Under the pieces are notes generated by a model. It was not told the DNA's origin. It was given only the letters and a program-made list of their open reading frames with translations, and did no database searches. From Bacteroidia bacterium (GTDB lineage: Bacteria > Bacteroidota > Bacteroidia > Flavobacteriales > Flavobacteriaceae): 64,000 bases of DNA. Positions 37,331-45,802 of the stretch are shown piece by piece (position 1 is the first letter of the stretch; each line of letters begins with the position of its first letter). A program made the translations under genes and the position numbers. Location of the stretch: assembly GCA_030432635.1 (NCBI GenBank), contig JAUIMB010000004.1, positions 186,001-250,000 of the forward strand, in the 5' to 3' direction.

Positions 37331-38413
37331 ATGGAAGATCAAAAAATGCAATGTCAAAATTGTGAGTCTGACTTAACAGAACGATTTGAGTTCTGTCCTC
37401 ATTGCGGACAAAAAACAGACGAAGAACTAACCATGGGAGTGTTGTTTTATAATACCATAAGCAACTACTTTTCATTTGATGCGCGTTTTTTGAAGGGTTT
37501 TCTCCCGTTGATGTTTAAGCCAGGATTTCTTCCCAATAAGTTTGTTGAAGGTAAACGGTTGCTTTATTTGCATCCTGGACAGATGTACTTATTCGTTGCC
37601 TTTATTTTCTTTTTTATCTTTTCCTTTACAGTCACTGAAAATTTGGAGCTGTTAAACAAGCAGTTAAAGGAGCATGATGTTGCTACGTTTACTGAAGGAT
37701 CAATGGATAGCATTCCAAATTTACCTCTTGATTCAATGCAGGTTGAAAAAATAGCTCAACCCATAAAGGATAATCAAAATGCCCTAGGATTAAAGAATGA
37801 GGAAGTCAAGGTTCTTGATTCTGTGATTAAGGCAGAATCTAAAGCAAAGGATAATAAAAGAACAGAAATGAACTTTGATTTTGATCGTAAGAAGGTCGAT
37901 TCTTTACTCAAGATTGAAGCTGAAGAGCCTGAGATTTTGAAAGCGATGGGAATGCCTGATGATGCAGGGTTTTTAAAACGAAAATTTTATGTTCAGATGC
38001 TGAAGCTATATCAGGATAAAGGTGTCGGTTCTATATTATTGACATTGTACAACAGTTTGCCCATTGCCTTATTTTTCCTATTGCCCATTTTCGCATTAAT
38101 TCTCAAAATTCTGTTTTATAAACGTGGGCCTTATGCCTATCACTTAGTGTTTAGCCTGTACTTCTTTTCCTTTCTATTCATGGCCTTTTGTTTATTGTAT
38201 TTGATCAATTTGGTGATCGATATACCAGACTGGATTGACGGATTATTATTCTTTTCAACCTTTTTGTATTTAATGATTGCTGTCAAACGGTTTTATAAGC
38301 AAGGTTGGTTTTTGAGTTGGCTTAAGAGTAGCATCACGACGTTTTTATTTCTACTATTTGTAGCTCCTCTAGTAATTTTTATAGCTTTAGGCTTTTCATT
38401 TATGTTTTATTAA
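37331..38413 (+). CDS. DUF3667 domain membrane protein with N-terminal zinc ribbon
   Basis: A 360-residue protein. Residues 6-28 contain two Cys pairs, CQNC and CPHCG, forming a zinc ribbon. DUF3667 follows with NTISNYFSFDARFLKG, MFKPGFLPNKFVEGKR, and YLHPGQMYLFVAFIFF. A long charged central region (about 105-220) lies between the first membrane segment and a C-terminal block of four to five hydrophobic segments. The family is common in Bacteroidota and uncharacterised. The ATG at 37331 is chosen because it begins right before the ribbon; an upstream ATG (37274) adds unrelated residues. Confidence 0.85.
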   Translation: MEDQKMQCQNCESDLTERFEFCPHCGQKTDEELTMGVLFYNTISNYFSFDARFLKGFLPLMFKPGFLPNKFVEGKRLLYLHPGQMYLFVAFIFFFIFSFTVTENLELLNKQLKEHDVATFTEGSMDSIPNLPLDSMQVEKIAQPIKDNQNALGLKNEEVKVLDSVIKAESKAKDNKRTEMNFDFDRKKVDSLLKIEAEEPEILKAMGMPDDAGFLKRKFYVQMLKLYQDKGVGSILLTLYNSLPIALFFLLPIFALILKILFYKRGPYAYHLVFSLYFFSFLFMAFCLLYLINLVIDIPDWIDGLLFFSTFLYLMIAVKRFYKQGWFLSWLKSSITTFLFLLFVAPLVIFIALGFSFMFY

Positions 38414-38431
38414 GCACGGAAGTTTTAATGA

Positions 38432-41215
38432 CTACAGCTTGTCTTTTAAGAATTGTCCAGTAATAGAGTCCTTTTGTTTCACAATCTCCTCAGGAGTGCC
38501 AGTGGCTATAAGTTGTCCGCCACGATTACCACCTTCTGGACCTAGATCTATTATGTGGTCAGCACATTTGATGAGTTCAACATTGTGTTCTATGACTATA
38601 ATCGAATGGCCTTTGGCAATTAATGCCTGAAATGATTTCAGAAGTTTCTTGATATCATGGAAATGCAAACCTGTTGTCGGTTCATCAAAAATAAAAAGCG
38701 CATTGTTGCTTTTACTTCCCTTACCTAAAAAGGATGCTAATTTGATTCGCTGTGCTTCACCTCCAGAAAGGGTCGATGAACTCTGGCCTAAAGTGACATA
38801 ACCTAATCCGACATCTTGTAAAGGCTGTAGCTTGTTCTTGATTTTGGAGATGCCATGGGTGTCAAAAAATGTAATGGCTTCATCTATAGTCATGGAGAGA
38901 ATATCATCAATGTTTTTATGCTCAAACGAGACTTCCAAAATATCCTTTTTAAAGCGCTTACCATTACAGGTTTCGCATGTAAGATGCACATCTGCCATGA
39001 ACTGCATTTCGATAGTGACTTCACCATCACCTTTACAGGTTTCACAGCGTCCACCATCTACGTTAAAACTAAAGTGCTTTGCTTGATAATTTCGAATTTT
39101 GCTTAATTTTTGATTGGAAAACAACGCACGAATATCATCATAAGCCTTAATATAAGTCACAGGATTGGATCGTGAAGAACGACCAATCGGATTTTGATCA
39201 ACAAATTCAACGTGTTTGATGTTTTTGAAATTTCCACTGAGCTTGGTATACTGGCCAGGTTTATCGCCAAAACCAGTTAGTTGCTTTTGTATAGCAGGAA
39301 ACAGAATTTTTTTAACCAATGTGCTTTTTCCACTACCGGAAACACCCGTAACAACAGTAAGCATTTCAAGTGGAAATGTAACATCGATATTTTGAAGATT
39401 GTGTTCACGTGCACCTTCAATGTCGATACTGTATTTTGAAGTTCTTCGCTTTTTTGGAAGTTCAATTACCAACGATTCATTTAAATATTGTGCAGTGAGC
39501 GACTTAGATTTTAGGATATCCGAATAGCTTCCTTTAGCTACAACTTCGCCACCAAAGGTTCCTGCTTCAGGACCAATATCAATGATTTCATCGGCAGCTT
39601 TCATGATGTCCTCGTCATGTTCAACTACGATGACGGTATTTCCTAAGTCACGCAGAGCCTTCAAAACGTTGATGAGTTTTTCAGTGTCTTTGGGATGTAG
39701 GCCAATGCTTGGCTCATCTAAAATATACATCGAACCCACAAGACTACTTCCTAATGATGTCGCCAAGTTAATACGTTGACTTTCTCCTCCTGATAGGGTA
39801 TTGGATTTTCGATTAAGAGTGAGGTAATCCAAACCAACGTTGCTCAAAAAGAAAAGTCTGTTGTTGATTTCAGTGAGTAGCCGCTTGGCAATTTGTGTGT
39901 CGTAATCATCAAGCTCCAATTGTTTGAAAAATGGGATGAGCTGATTAATAGGCATTTCAACCAAATCTGTGATGGTTACGTTGTTGATTTTTACATAATT
40001 GGCTTCTTCACGTAACCGTTTTCCTTTACAAACATTGCACCTGGTCTTTCCTCGATAGCGAGACAGCATAACTCGATTTTGTATCTTGTAAGCCTTGGAC
40101 TCCAATTCGTTAAAGAATGAATTTAAGCCTTCAAAGTATTGGTTGCCTTCCCAAATAAGTTGTTTATGTGTTTCAGAAAGTTCAAAATAAGGTTTGTGAA
40201 TAGGAAAATCAAACTTGTGCGAATTGTTAACGAGTTGATCACGGTACCAGCTCATACTTTCTCCTCTCCACGGAAAAATAGCATTATCATATACTGAAAG
40301 TCCTGTGTTAGGTATCACCAAGTCTTCATCGATTCCAATGACATCGCCATAACCTTCGCATTTAGGACAGGCACCATATGGATTGTTAAAACTGAACAAA
40401 TGAGGATTAGGTTCTAAAAAGGTCATTCCGTCCAACTCAAAGCGATTGTTGAATTCCGTTCGTTTTTCATCAGAAAGGGATTGGATGATACAGGTTCCTT
40501 TTCCTTCGAAAAAAGCGGTTTCGATAGCATCTGCAAGACGATTGTAAAAGTCATCTTCATGTTTCACTACAATACGGTCAATGACTAAAAAGATGTTCTT
40601 CTTTACGTTTTTCTCAAGAGCTTCCTCAATCCTGAATACAGTTTCCTCGTGCTGCACTCTAGCATAACCTTGCTGGTTGAGCACCTTGAGTTTATCTTCC
40701 ATCGTTCGTCCTTCCTCCAAAATAATTGGTGAAAGCAAAAGTAATTTGTCTTTTTCTTGAAAGGATTTGACCAAATCCAATACGTCCTTGGTGCGATGTT
40801 TTCTTACAAGTCCTCCAGAAATAGGAGAATAGGTCTTACCAATTCTTGCAAACAATAACTTGAGGTAATCGTATATTTCAGTAGTTGTACCAACTGTAGA
40901 ACGCGGATTGGTGCTATTTACTTTCTGTTCGATGGCAATGGCAGGAGCGATGCCTTTTATCACATCAACTTTAGGTTTGTTTAATCGTCCTAGAAATTGC
41001 CTAGCATAACTCGATAAACTTTCAACATAACGTCGTTGGCCCTCAGCATACAAGGTGTCGAATGCCAAACTCGATTTTCCAGAGCCAGATAACCCAGTGA
41101 TTACCACTAACTTATTTCTTGGGATAACAACATCAATATTTTTAAGGTTATGCAGTTTAGCACCTTTTATGATGATGTTTTCCTTAGGATTTAAGTCAAG
41201 AATGTTACTGTTCAT
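38432..41215 (-). CDS. uvrA: Excinuclease ABC subunit A
   Basis: A 927-residue ABC-type DNA damage sensor that works with UvrB in nucleotide excision repair. Both ATPase halves are seen: Walker A GLSGSGKSSLAF and GVSGSGKSTLV, signatures LSGGESQRI and LSGGEAQRI, and Walker B YILDEPSIGLHP and FIFDEPTTGLHF. Two zinc modules have CPKCEGYG, CNVCKGKR and CETCKGDG with CETCNGKR. The length is normal. ATG 41215 is preferred to TTG 41230. A -7 box (41242-41249) lies 26 bases upstream. It converges with the DUF3667 gene across 18 bases with no terminator. Confidence 0.98.
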   Translation of the reverse strand: MNSNILDLNPKENIIIKGAKLHNLKNIDVVIPRNKLVVITGLSGSGKSSLAFDTLYAEGQRRYVESLSSYARQFLGRLNKPKVDVIKGIAPAIAIEQKVNSTNPRSTVGTTTEIYDYLKLLFARIGKTYSPISGGLVRKHRTKDVLDLVKSFQEKDKLLLLSPIILEEGRTMEDKLKVLNQQGYARVQHEETVFRIEEALEKNVKKNIFLVIDRIVVKHEDDFYNRLADAIETAFFEGKGTCIIQSLSDEKRTEFNNRFELDGMTFLEPNPHLFSFNNPYGACPKCEGYGDVIGIDEDLVIPNTGLSVYDNAIFPWRGESMSWYRDQLVNNSHKFDFPIHKPYFELSETHKQLIWEGNQYFEGLNSFFNELESKAYKIQNRVMLSRYRGKTRCNVCKGKRLREEANYVKINNVTITDLVEMPINQLIPFFKQLELDDYDTQIAKRLLTEINNRLFFLSNVGLDYLTLNRKSNTLSGGESQRINLATSLGSSLVGSMYILDEPSIGLHPKDTEKLINVLKALRDLGNTVIVVEHDEDIMKAADEIIDIGPEAGTFGGEVVAKGSYSDILKSKSLTAQYLNESLVIELPKKRRTSKYSIDIEGAREHNLQNIDVTFPLEMLTVVTGVSGSGKSTLVKKILFPAIQKQLTGFGDKPGQYTKLSGNFKNIKHVEFVDQNPIGRSSRSNPVTYIKAYDDIRALFSNQKLSKIRNYQAKHFSFNVDGGRCETCKGDGEVTIEMQFMADVHLTCETCNGKRFKKDILEVSFEHKNIDDILSMTIDEAITFFDTHGISKIKNKLQPLQDVGLGYVTLGQSSSTLSGGEAQRIKLASFLGKGSKSNNALFIFDEPTTGLHFHDIKKLLKSFQALIAKGHSIIVIEHNVELIKCADHIIDLGPEGGNRGGQLIATGTPEEIVKQKDSITGQFLKDKL

Positions 41216-41241
41216 AGGAGTTTGAGCCAATTACGAAAGTG

Positions 41242-41249
41242 CAAAGATA
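41242..41249 (-). promoter_or_regulatory. -7 box of uvrA (TATCTTTG)
   Basis: On the minus strand TATCTTTG matches TAnnTTTG. The expected start lies some 20 bases before ATG 41215. No TTG lies at the normal -33 distance. Confidence 0.4.
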
Positions 41250-41447
41250 GGTGTTTTGGGCAAGCTTAGAAAATGAATTATTGTCTATAAAAATGTTAAA
41301 GTTTGGTGGATTTTTTTGGAATTTCGGAATGATTGTTGTTATATTTGAGACTATAAACAGTTAAAACCGAATTGCCTATATCATAAGATTACTTTAAGAA
41401 ATTAACCCCAAGCATAGATTCATTCTTTGCGAACTAAAGTAATTGTT

Positions 41448-42032
41448 ATGAGACACGAACTTATCACGGACGCTGTTTTAGTAAGAAACTACATTGATGG
41501 AGACGAAAGCGCACTTTCGGTATTGATCCACAGGCACAAACAGAAAATTTACAGTTTTATTTATTCAAAGGTCTTTGATAGGGACATTACTGAAGATATT
41601 TTTCAGGATGCCTTTATCAAGGTCATTAAGAACTTAAAACTTGGAAAGTATAATGAAGAAGGCAAATTCTTGCCTTGGGTCATGCGTATTTCACATAATT
41701 TGGTCATCGATCATTTCAGAAAGAACAGTCGTATGCCTAAGTTTGATAATTCTGGAGATTTCAATATTTTTTCAGTTTTAGGAGATGCGTCACTCAATGC
41801 CGAAAAACAATTGATAAAGGACCAAGTGGATTGTGATTTGCGTCGCTTAATTGAAGAGCTCCCAGAAGACCAAAAAGATGTGCTTGTCATGCGTATGTAC
41901 AAGGATATGAGTTTCAAGGAAATTTCCGAAAGAACAGGTGTGAGCATTAATACTGCATTAGGTAGAATGCGCTATGCGTTGATTAACTTGCGGAAGGTTA
42001 TAGACAAGAATAATATTATTTTAACAAATTAA
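41448..42032 (+). CDS. ECF-type sigma-70 factor
   Basis: A 194-residue sigma factor. Region 2 is IHRHKQKIYSFIYSKVFDRD with DIFQDAFIKVIKNL and LPWVMRISHNLVIDHFRK. Region 4 is ELPEDQKDVLVMRMYKDMS and FKEISERTGVSINTALGRM. It belongs to a group very conserved in flavobacteria. No membrane anti-sigma follows. A 47-residue protein comes 56 bases downstream and both end in one terminator (42241-42272). An ATG at 41448 is preferred to 41427 because it begins at the conserved MRHELITDAVLV sequence. Confidence 0.94.
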   Translation: MRHELITDAVLVRNYIDGDESALSVLIHRHKQKIYSFIYSKVFDRDITEDIFQDAFIKVIKNLKLGKYNEEGKFLPWVMRISHNLVIDHFRKNSRMPKFDNSGDFNIFSVLGDASLNAEKQLIKDQVDCDLRRLIEELPEDQKDVLVMRMYKDMSFKEISERTGVSINTALGRMRYALINLRKVIDKNNIILTN

Positions 42033-42088
42033 TACAATAAGTAAAGTTTTGCTGCGTTAATGAATTAATTAACCAATAAAAACTGGAA

Positions 42089-42232
42089 ATGGCAAAACTT
42101 TACTCAGAATGTCCCAAAAAACAAAATGACCTAAAACCAAAAGAAGAGACTATTGATTTTCTTTTGAATTATTCTAAGGCTTTAAGTGTTATACATTGCA
42201 ATAATTTGAAGTTTGAAGCACTTCAAAACTAG
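42089..42232 (+). CDS. 47-residue protein downstream of the ECF sigma factor
   Basis: A small open frame reading MAKLYSECPKKQNDLKPKEE and ending LKFEALQN. It is soluble, mostly helical, with two Cys. I recall similar short proteins after this sigma factor in other flavobacteria, starting MAKLY and containing ETI-FLLNYSKAL, which supports that it is real. Function is unknown. It is co-transcribed with the sigma gene by position and by the terminator just after it. Confidence 0.7.
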   Translation: MAKLYSECPKKQNDLKPKEETIDFLLNYSKALSVIHCNNLKFEALQN

Positions 42233-42240
42233 ATTGAAAA

Positions 42241-42272
42241 ATCCCGAATCGTTAGTCTTCGGGATTTTTTTT
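42241..42272 (+). terminator. Rho-independent terminator
   Basis: ATCCCGAA (42241-42248) pairs with TTCGGGAT (42258-42265), followed by eight Ts. It ends the sigma factor operon. The stop codon of nth on the other strand overlaps its end. Confidence 0.9.
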
Positions 42273-42927
42273 ATTTCTTTTTTGAATGGTACTCTTTTAG
42301 TACTGAAGCGCGACCAATTGTTTTAGTGATAACATCCTTTTCCAAATCCCAACCTCTCGCTGGAGAATATTCCCTGCCATACCATATAATCTGCAAGTGA
42401 AGGTCATTCCACAACTCTTTTGGAAACAACCGTTTGGCATCTTTTTCTGTCTGAACCACGTTTTTTCCGTTGGATAAATTCCATCGATACATCAAGCGAT
42501 GGATATGTGTGTCGACTGGGAATGCTGGAATCCCAAACGCCTGGGACAGTACAACAGCAGCAGTTTTGTGGCCAACAGCAGGCAACGCTTCAAGTGCGTC
42601 ATAGGTTTTTGGGACCTGTCCGTTATGTTTTTCAATAAGGATATGGGATAAACCATGAATCCCTTTACTTTTCATAGGTGATAAACCTACGGGTTTTATG
42701 ATTTCCCTTATTTCTTCTACAGAAAGCTTTATCATGTCATAAGGATTGTCAGCACGCTCAAATAATAATGGTGTAATTTGATTAACACGAACATCGGTAC
42801 TTTGTGCCGACATCAAGACTGCAATTAATAAAGTGTAAGGATCTTTGTGGTCTAAAGGAATGGGAATCTCAGGGTAGAGTTCCTTTAACGTATTGATAAC
42901 AAAATCTACTTTCTCTTGTTTGGTCAT
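42271..42927 (-). CDS. nth: Endonuclease III-type DNA glycosylase without the iron-sulfur cluster
   Basis: A 218-residue base-excision repair glycosylase/AP lyase. The helix-hairpin-helix and active site are intact: LPAVGHKTAAVV with catalytic Lys 121, and FPVDTHIHRL with Asp 139. In place of the C-terminal 4Fe-4S motif (C-x6-C-x2-C-x5-C) it has WYGREYSPARGWDLEKDVI, and the whole protein contains no cysteine. The protein should therefore be folded without a cluster. It is divergent from bcp with 34 bases between start codons. Confidence 0.93.
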   Translation of the reverse strand: MTKQEKVDFVINTLKELYPEIPIPLDHKDPYTLLIAVLMSAQSTDVRVNQITPLLFERADNPYDMIKLSVEEIREIIKPVGLSPMKSKGIHGLSHILIEKHNGQVPKTYDALEALPAVGHKTAAVVLSQAFGIPAFPVDTHIHRLMYRWNLSNGKNVVQTEKDAKRLFPKELWNDLHLQIIWYGREYSPARGWDLEKDVITKTIGRASVLKEYHSKKK

Positions 42928-42932
42928 TGTAG

Positions 42933-42955
42933 TATCTTTGGTAACGACAAAAATA
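42933..42955. promoter_or_regulatory. Face-to-face -7 boxes of the nth and bcp promoters
   Basis: On the plus strand TATCTTTG (42933-42940) precedes bcp ATG 42962 by 21 bases. On the minus strand TATTTTTG (42955-42948) precedes nth ATG 42927 by 20 bases. The boxes point toward each other with seven bases between them, so the two RNA starts overlap and the promoters probably exclude one another. Confidence 0.5.
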
Positions 42956-42961
42956 CATAAT

Positions 42962-43417
42962 ATGAATACATTAAAAGCAGGCGATAAAGTTCCAAATTTT
43001 ACAGTAAACGATCAAGATGGTAATCCTATAGCGCTTTCCGACTATAAAGGAAAAAAATTAGTGGTGTTTTTCTATCCAAAAGCAAATACACCAACATGTA
43101 CGGTTGAAGCATGTAATTTAGGAGAAAATTACAAGGCGCTGCAAGATGCTGGTTATGAAATTTTAGGCGTGAGTGCAGATTCTGAAAAGCGACAATCCAA
43201 TTTTAAAAAGAAATTTGATTTTCCATATCCCTTATTGGCAGATACAGAAAAAGAAGTGATAAATGCCTTCGGTGTTTGGGGTCCAAAGAAGTTTATGGGT
43301 CGTGAGTTTGATGGTATCCATCGCATCACCTTCATTGTCAATGAAGATGGTGTTGTAGAGCGTGTAATCGATAAAGTAAAGGCAAAGATCCATACAGAAC
43401 AAATTCTATCGGAATGA
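42962..43417 (+). CDS. bcp: Thioredoxin-dependent thiol peroxidase (peroxiredoxin Q/BCP)
   Basis: A 151-residue peroxiredoxin reducing hydrogen and organic peroxides. The peroxidatic Cys is in NTPTCTVEACNLGENY, and the second Cys five residues later fits the atypical two-cysteine BCP type. FFYPKANTPTC and the later RITFIVNEDG region are conserved. Length is normal. ATG 42962 starts the family N-terminus (MNTLKAGDKVPNF); an upstream frame start at 42893 overlaps nth and is rejected. Confidence 0.96.
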   Translation: MNTLKAGDKVPNFTVNDQDGNPIALSDYKGKKLVVFFYPKANTPTCTVEACNLGENYKALQDAGYEILGVSADSEKRQSNFKKKFDFPYPLLADTEKEVINAFGVWGPKKFMGREFDGIHRITFIVNEDGVVERVIDKVKAKIHTEQILSE

Positions 43418-43444
43418 TTGTTTGTGCATGGCAGCTCAATCAAG

Positions 43445-43478
43445 AAAAAAACCGCATGAAAATCATGCGGTTTTTTTT
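43445..43478. terminator. Bidirectional terminator between bcp and the orphan-family gene
   Basis: A near-perfect palindrome: AAAAAAACCGCATGA, loop AAA, TCATGCGGTTTTTTT, giving T runs in both directions. It serves bcp (+) and the convergent gene ending at 43494 (-). Confidence 0.92.
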
Positions 43479-43493
43479 AGTTTGTTCAATTAT

Positions 43494-44945
43494 CTATTCT
43501 TCAAGATGGATTTGCTCAGTTTCACAACCAAAGAGGCTCTTTTCCTTAATCAATTTGGAAACACCTTCTGGCAGCATTGTCTCCCAGCTGTCATCGCCTT
43601 GGGCAATCATCTTTAATACTGTTCTTGAGAAGACGGTTAATATACTCTCGTCATAATCTGTGATATCCACAACTTTTCCGTTGTACTTAAAGAACTTGTA
43701 AAGTTCCTTCATTCTTGGATGCACCTTTAGGTTTTCGCTAGTGGTCAATGTACCATCATCATTTTGCATTGGATATAGATACACACGAAGATCCTTAAAA
43801 AATAGCTTTCCGAAGGCTTCCAATATGCCACCACTTAAATGGCGATAATATTTTTCATCAAAAATATCAACCAAATTATTGACTCCCATCGAAAGTCCCA
43901 TTCTAGCTTTGGTGTACTGAGAGAAGTATTCAACAAGTTTGTAATATTCCTGGAAGTTTGAGATTAAAACCGTTTGCCCCAAAGAACATAATAATCGTGC
44001 GCGATCCATGAAATCCTGTTCATCGATTTCACCTTCCGCTCGAAGATTGGACAAGGTGATTTCGAAAATCACTTGTGTGTTTTTCTCATCAACTTTATTT
44101 TCCTTGATGTACATGTCAAATGATTTTTGGTACATGTCCATGTTTACCTTGGTGACAGGTCTAAAGCTTCCACGAAGAGCCAAAATATTCTTTTTGTAAA
44201 GTACCCTTGCAGGTAATACGTTGTTCCCGTCAGGTGCAAACATAACGGCATCGGTCATGCCATTTTTTACCAATTGCAAACTCATCAAACGGTTGTCTAC
44301 ATCTTCAAAAACAGGTCCTGAGAAGTTGATCGTATCGATTTCCACTTGATCTTTATGAAGATGATCATAAAGGTAGCGCAGTAATTTTTTGGGTTCATTG
44401 TACTTATAGAACGCACCATATATCAAGTTGGTTCCCAAAACACCCAAGGTTTCCTGTTGTAACCTGGCGTCATTTTCCTTAAAGCGAATATGAAGAACAA
44501 TTTCATTATAGCCTTGTTTTGGATCTACTTGGTATTTTATACCAACCCAACCATGGCCTTTGTATTTTTTTGCAAAATCAATGGTTGCCACAGTATTGGC
44601 ATAGGCGAAAAACATCTTGTTCGGATGCACGTCTCTGTCAATACGTTCTTCTACAAGGTTGATTTCGTGGTCCAACATCTTGCGTAAACGTGCTTCAGTC
44701 ACATAACGCTTGTCATCTTCAATACCATAGATAGCATCACTAAAGGCTTTGTCATAGGCAGACATTGCTTTTGCGATGGTTCCCGAAGCACCTCCAGCTC
44801 TAAAGAACTGGCGTACGGTTTCCTGACCAGCTCCAATCTCTGCAAAGGTTCCGTAGATGTTTTCGTTAAGGTTAATACGTAGACACTTGGTTTTCAGCGA
44901 AGGAATATCTTCAAACTCTTTGTCTCCTTTTAAGGTTATTTCCAT
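43494..44945 (-). CDS. Conserved protein of unknown function, highly conserved in flavobacteria
   Basis: A 483-residue soluble protein. Conserved-looking blocks are LRINLNENIYGTFAEIGAGQ, FFRAGGASGTIAKAMSAYDK, FFAYANTVATIDFAKKYKGH, LGVLGTNLIYGAFY, NGMTDAVMFAPDGNNVLPA and RMGLSMGVNNLVDIFDEKYY. From memory, relatives are often auto-labelled as TonB-dependent receptor or nicotinate-nucleotide adenylyltransferase; neither fits, as there is no signal, no barrel and no nucleotidyltransferase HxGH motif. The Gly-rich opening might bind a nucleotide or sugar phosphate, which is a guess. It is monocistronic with its own -7 box. Confidence 0.8.
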   Translation of the reverse strand: MEITLKGDKEFEDIPSLKTKCLRINLNENIYGTFAEIGAGQETVRQFFRAGGASGTIAKAMSAYDKAFSDAIYGIEDDKRYVTEARLRKMLDHEINLVEERIDRDVHPNKMFFAYANTVATIDFAKKYKGHGWVGIKYQVDPKQGYNEIVLHIRFKENDARLQQETLGVLGTNLIYGAFYKYNEPKKLLRYLYDHLHKDQVEIDTINFSGPVFEDVDNRLMSLQLVKNGMTDAVMFAPDGNNVLPARVLYKKNILALRGSFRPVTKVNMDMYQKSFDMYIKENKVDEKNTQVIFEITLSNLRAEGEIDEQDFMDRARLLCSLGQTVLISNFQEYYKLVEYFSQYTKARMGLSMGVNNLVDIFDEKYYRHLSGGILEAFGKLFFKDLRVYLYPMQNDDGTLTTSENLKVHPRMKELYKFFKYNGKVVDITDYDESILTVFSRTVLKMIAQGDDSWETMLPEGVSKLIKEKSLFGCETEQIHLEE

Positions 44946-44970
44946 TTGTATTTTGGGTTTGTCAAGTATA

Positions 44971-44978
44971 CAAAGGTA
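44971..44978 (-). promoter_or_regulatory. -7 box of the orphan-family gene (TACCTTTG)
   Basis: On the minus strand TACCTTTG lies 25 bases before ATG 44945. No clear TTG at -33. Confidence 0.45.
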
Positions 44979-45012
44979 TTAAAATAGGCCCTTAAACTAA
45001 AAAAATTAGTTT

Positions 45013-45020
45013 TATTTTTG
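45013..45020 (+). promoter_or_regulatory. -7 box of the MBL phosphodiesterase gene (TATTTTTG)
   Basis: Perfect match 17 bases before the TTG start at 45038. It is divergent from the promoter at 44971-44978. Confidence 0.45.
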
Positions 45021-45037
45021 CTTTAAACGAACTATCA

Positions 45038-45799
45038 TTGAAGATCACATTTTTGGGTACAGGTACATCTCAAGGTATTCCAGTCATTGGAAGCGACCAT
45101 CCTGTGTGTTTGAGTTCTAACCCAAAAGATAAACGGTTGAGAGTCTCGGTTTTGATTGAATGGGACGATTTTGCCTATGTGGTTGACTGTGGCCCAGACT
45201 TCAGGCAACAGATGCTTCGCGCAAAGTGCAATCGTATAGATGGTATTCTCTTTACTCATGAGCATGCTGATCACACGGCTGGATTGGATGATATTCGACC
45301 GTTTTATTTTCGCCAAGGAGACATTCCCTTCTATGCACATAAGCGTGTTTTAGGAGAATTGGCAAGGCGTTTTGATTATATTTTCACTTCAGAAGATAAG
45401 TATCCAGGTGTTCCCAGTGTGATTGCACACGAGATTAAGAATGAACCGTTTGCACTCGGAAACATAGAGGTTGTGCCAATAAATGGATATCATCATAAAC
45501 TACAGGTTTTTGGGTTTCGTTTTGGGCAATTTGCCTATCTTACTGATATGAAGACGATTGCTGAAGAAGAGATTGAAAAATTAAAGGGTGTGAAAATTTT
45601 AGTAGTCAATGCGTTGCGCGAACGAGAGCATTTGTCGCATTTTAACCTGGAAGAGGCTTTAAGCTTTATTGAAAAAGTAATACCTGAAAGGGCATATTTA
45701 ACTCATATTAGTCATTATATGGGATTTCATGATGACGTACAACAAAACCTACCGAAAGACGTTTATTTAGCTTACGATAACTTACAAATTTTGATATAG
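45038..45799 (+). CDS. MBL-fold metallo-hydrolase, PhnP/phosphodiesterase type
   Basis: A 253-residue cytoplasmic metallo-beta-lactamase-fold enzyme. The start MKITFLGTGTSQGIPVIG, the metal motif THEHADHTAGLDDIRPF, a second NGYHHKLQVFGFRFGQFAYLTD and the final His in LTHISHYMG fit the PhnP subgroup, which cleaves cyclic phosphodiesters. The actual substrate is unknown. A stop at 44993 and absence of any upstream ATG fix the start on TTG 45038. The next gene begins three bases after its stop. Confidence 0.9.
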   Translation: MKITFLGTGTSQGIPVIGSDHPVCLSSNPKDKRLRVSVLIEWDDFAYVVDCGPDFRQQMLRAKCNRIDGILFTHEHADHTAGLDDIRPFYFRQGDIPFYAHKRVLGELARRFDYIFTSEDKYPGVPSVIAHEIKNEPFALGNIEVVPINGYHHKLQVFGFRFGQFAYLTDMKTIAEEEIEKLKGVKILVVNALREREHLSHFNLEEALSFIEKVIPERAYLTHISHYMGFHDDVQQNLPKDVYLAYDNLQILI

Positions 45800-45802
45800 A
45801 TT

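Noticed and set aside
42238-42272. Possible attenuator or riboswitch near nth
   Set aside because: The hairpin is a simple terminator of the opposite-strand sigma operon; no further conserved structure is seen.
42893-42961. Upstream extension of the peroxiredoxin frame
   Set aside because: It overlaps nth and its promoter, adds an unmatched hydrophobic stretch, and the family N-terminus begins at ATG 42962.
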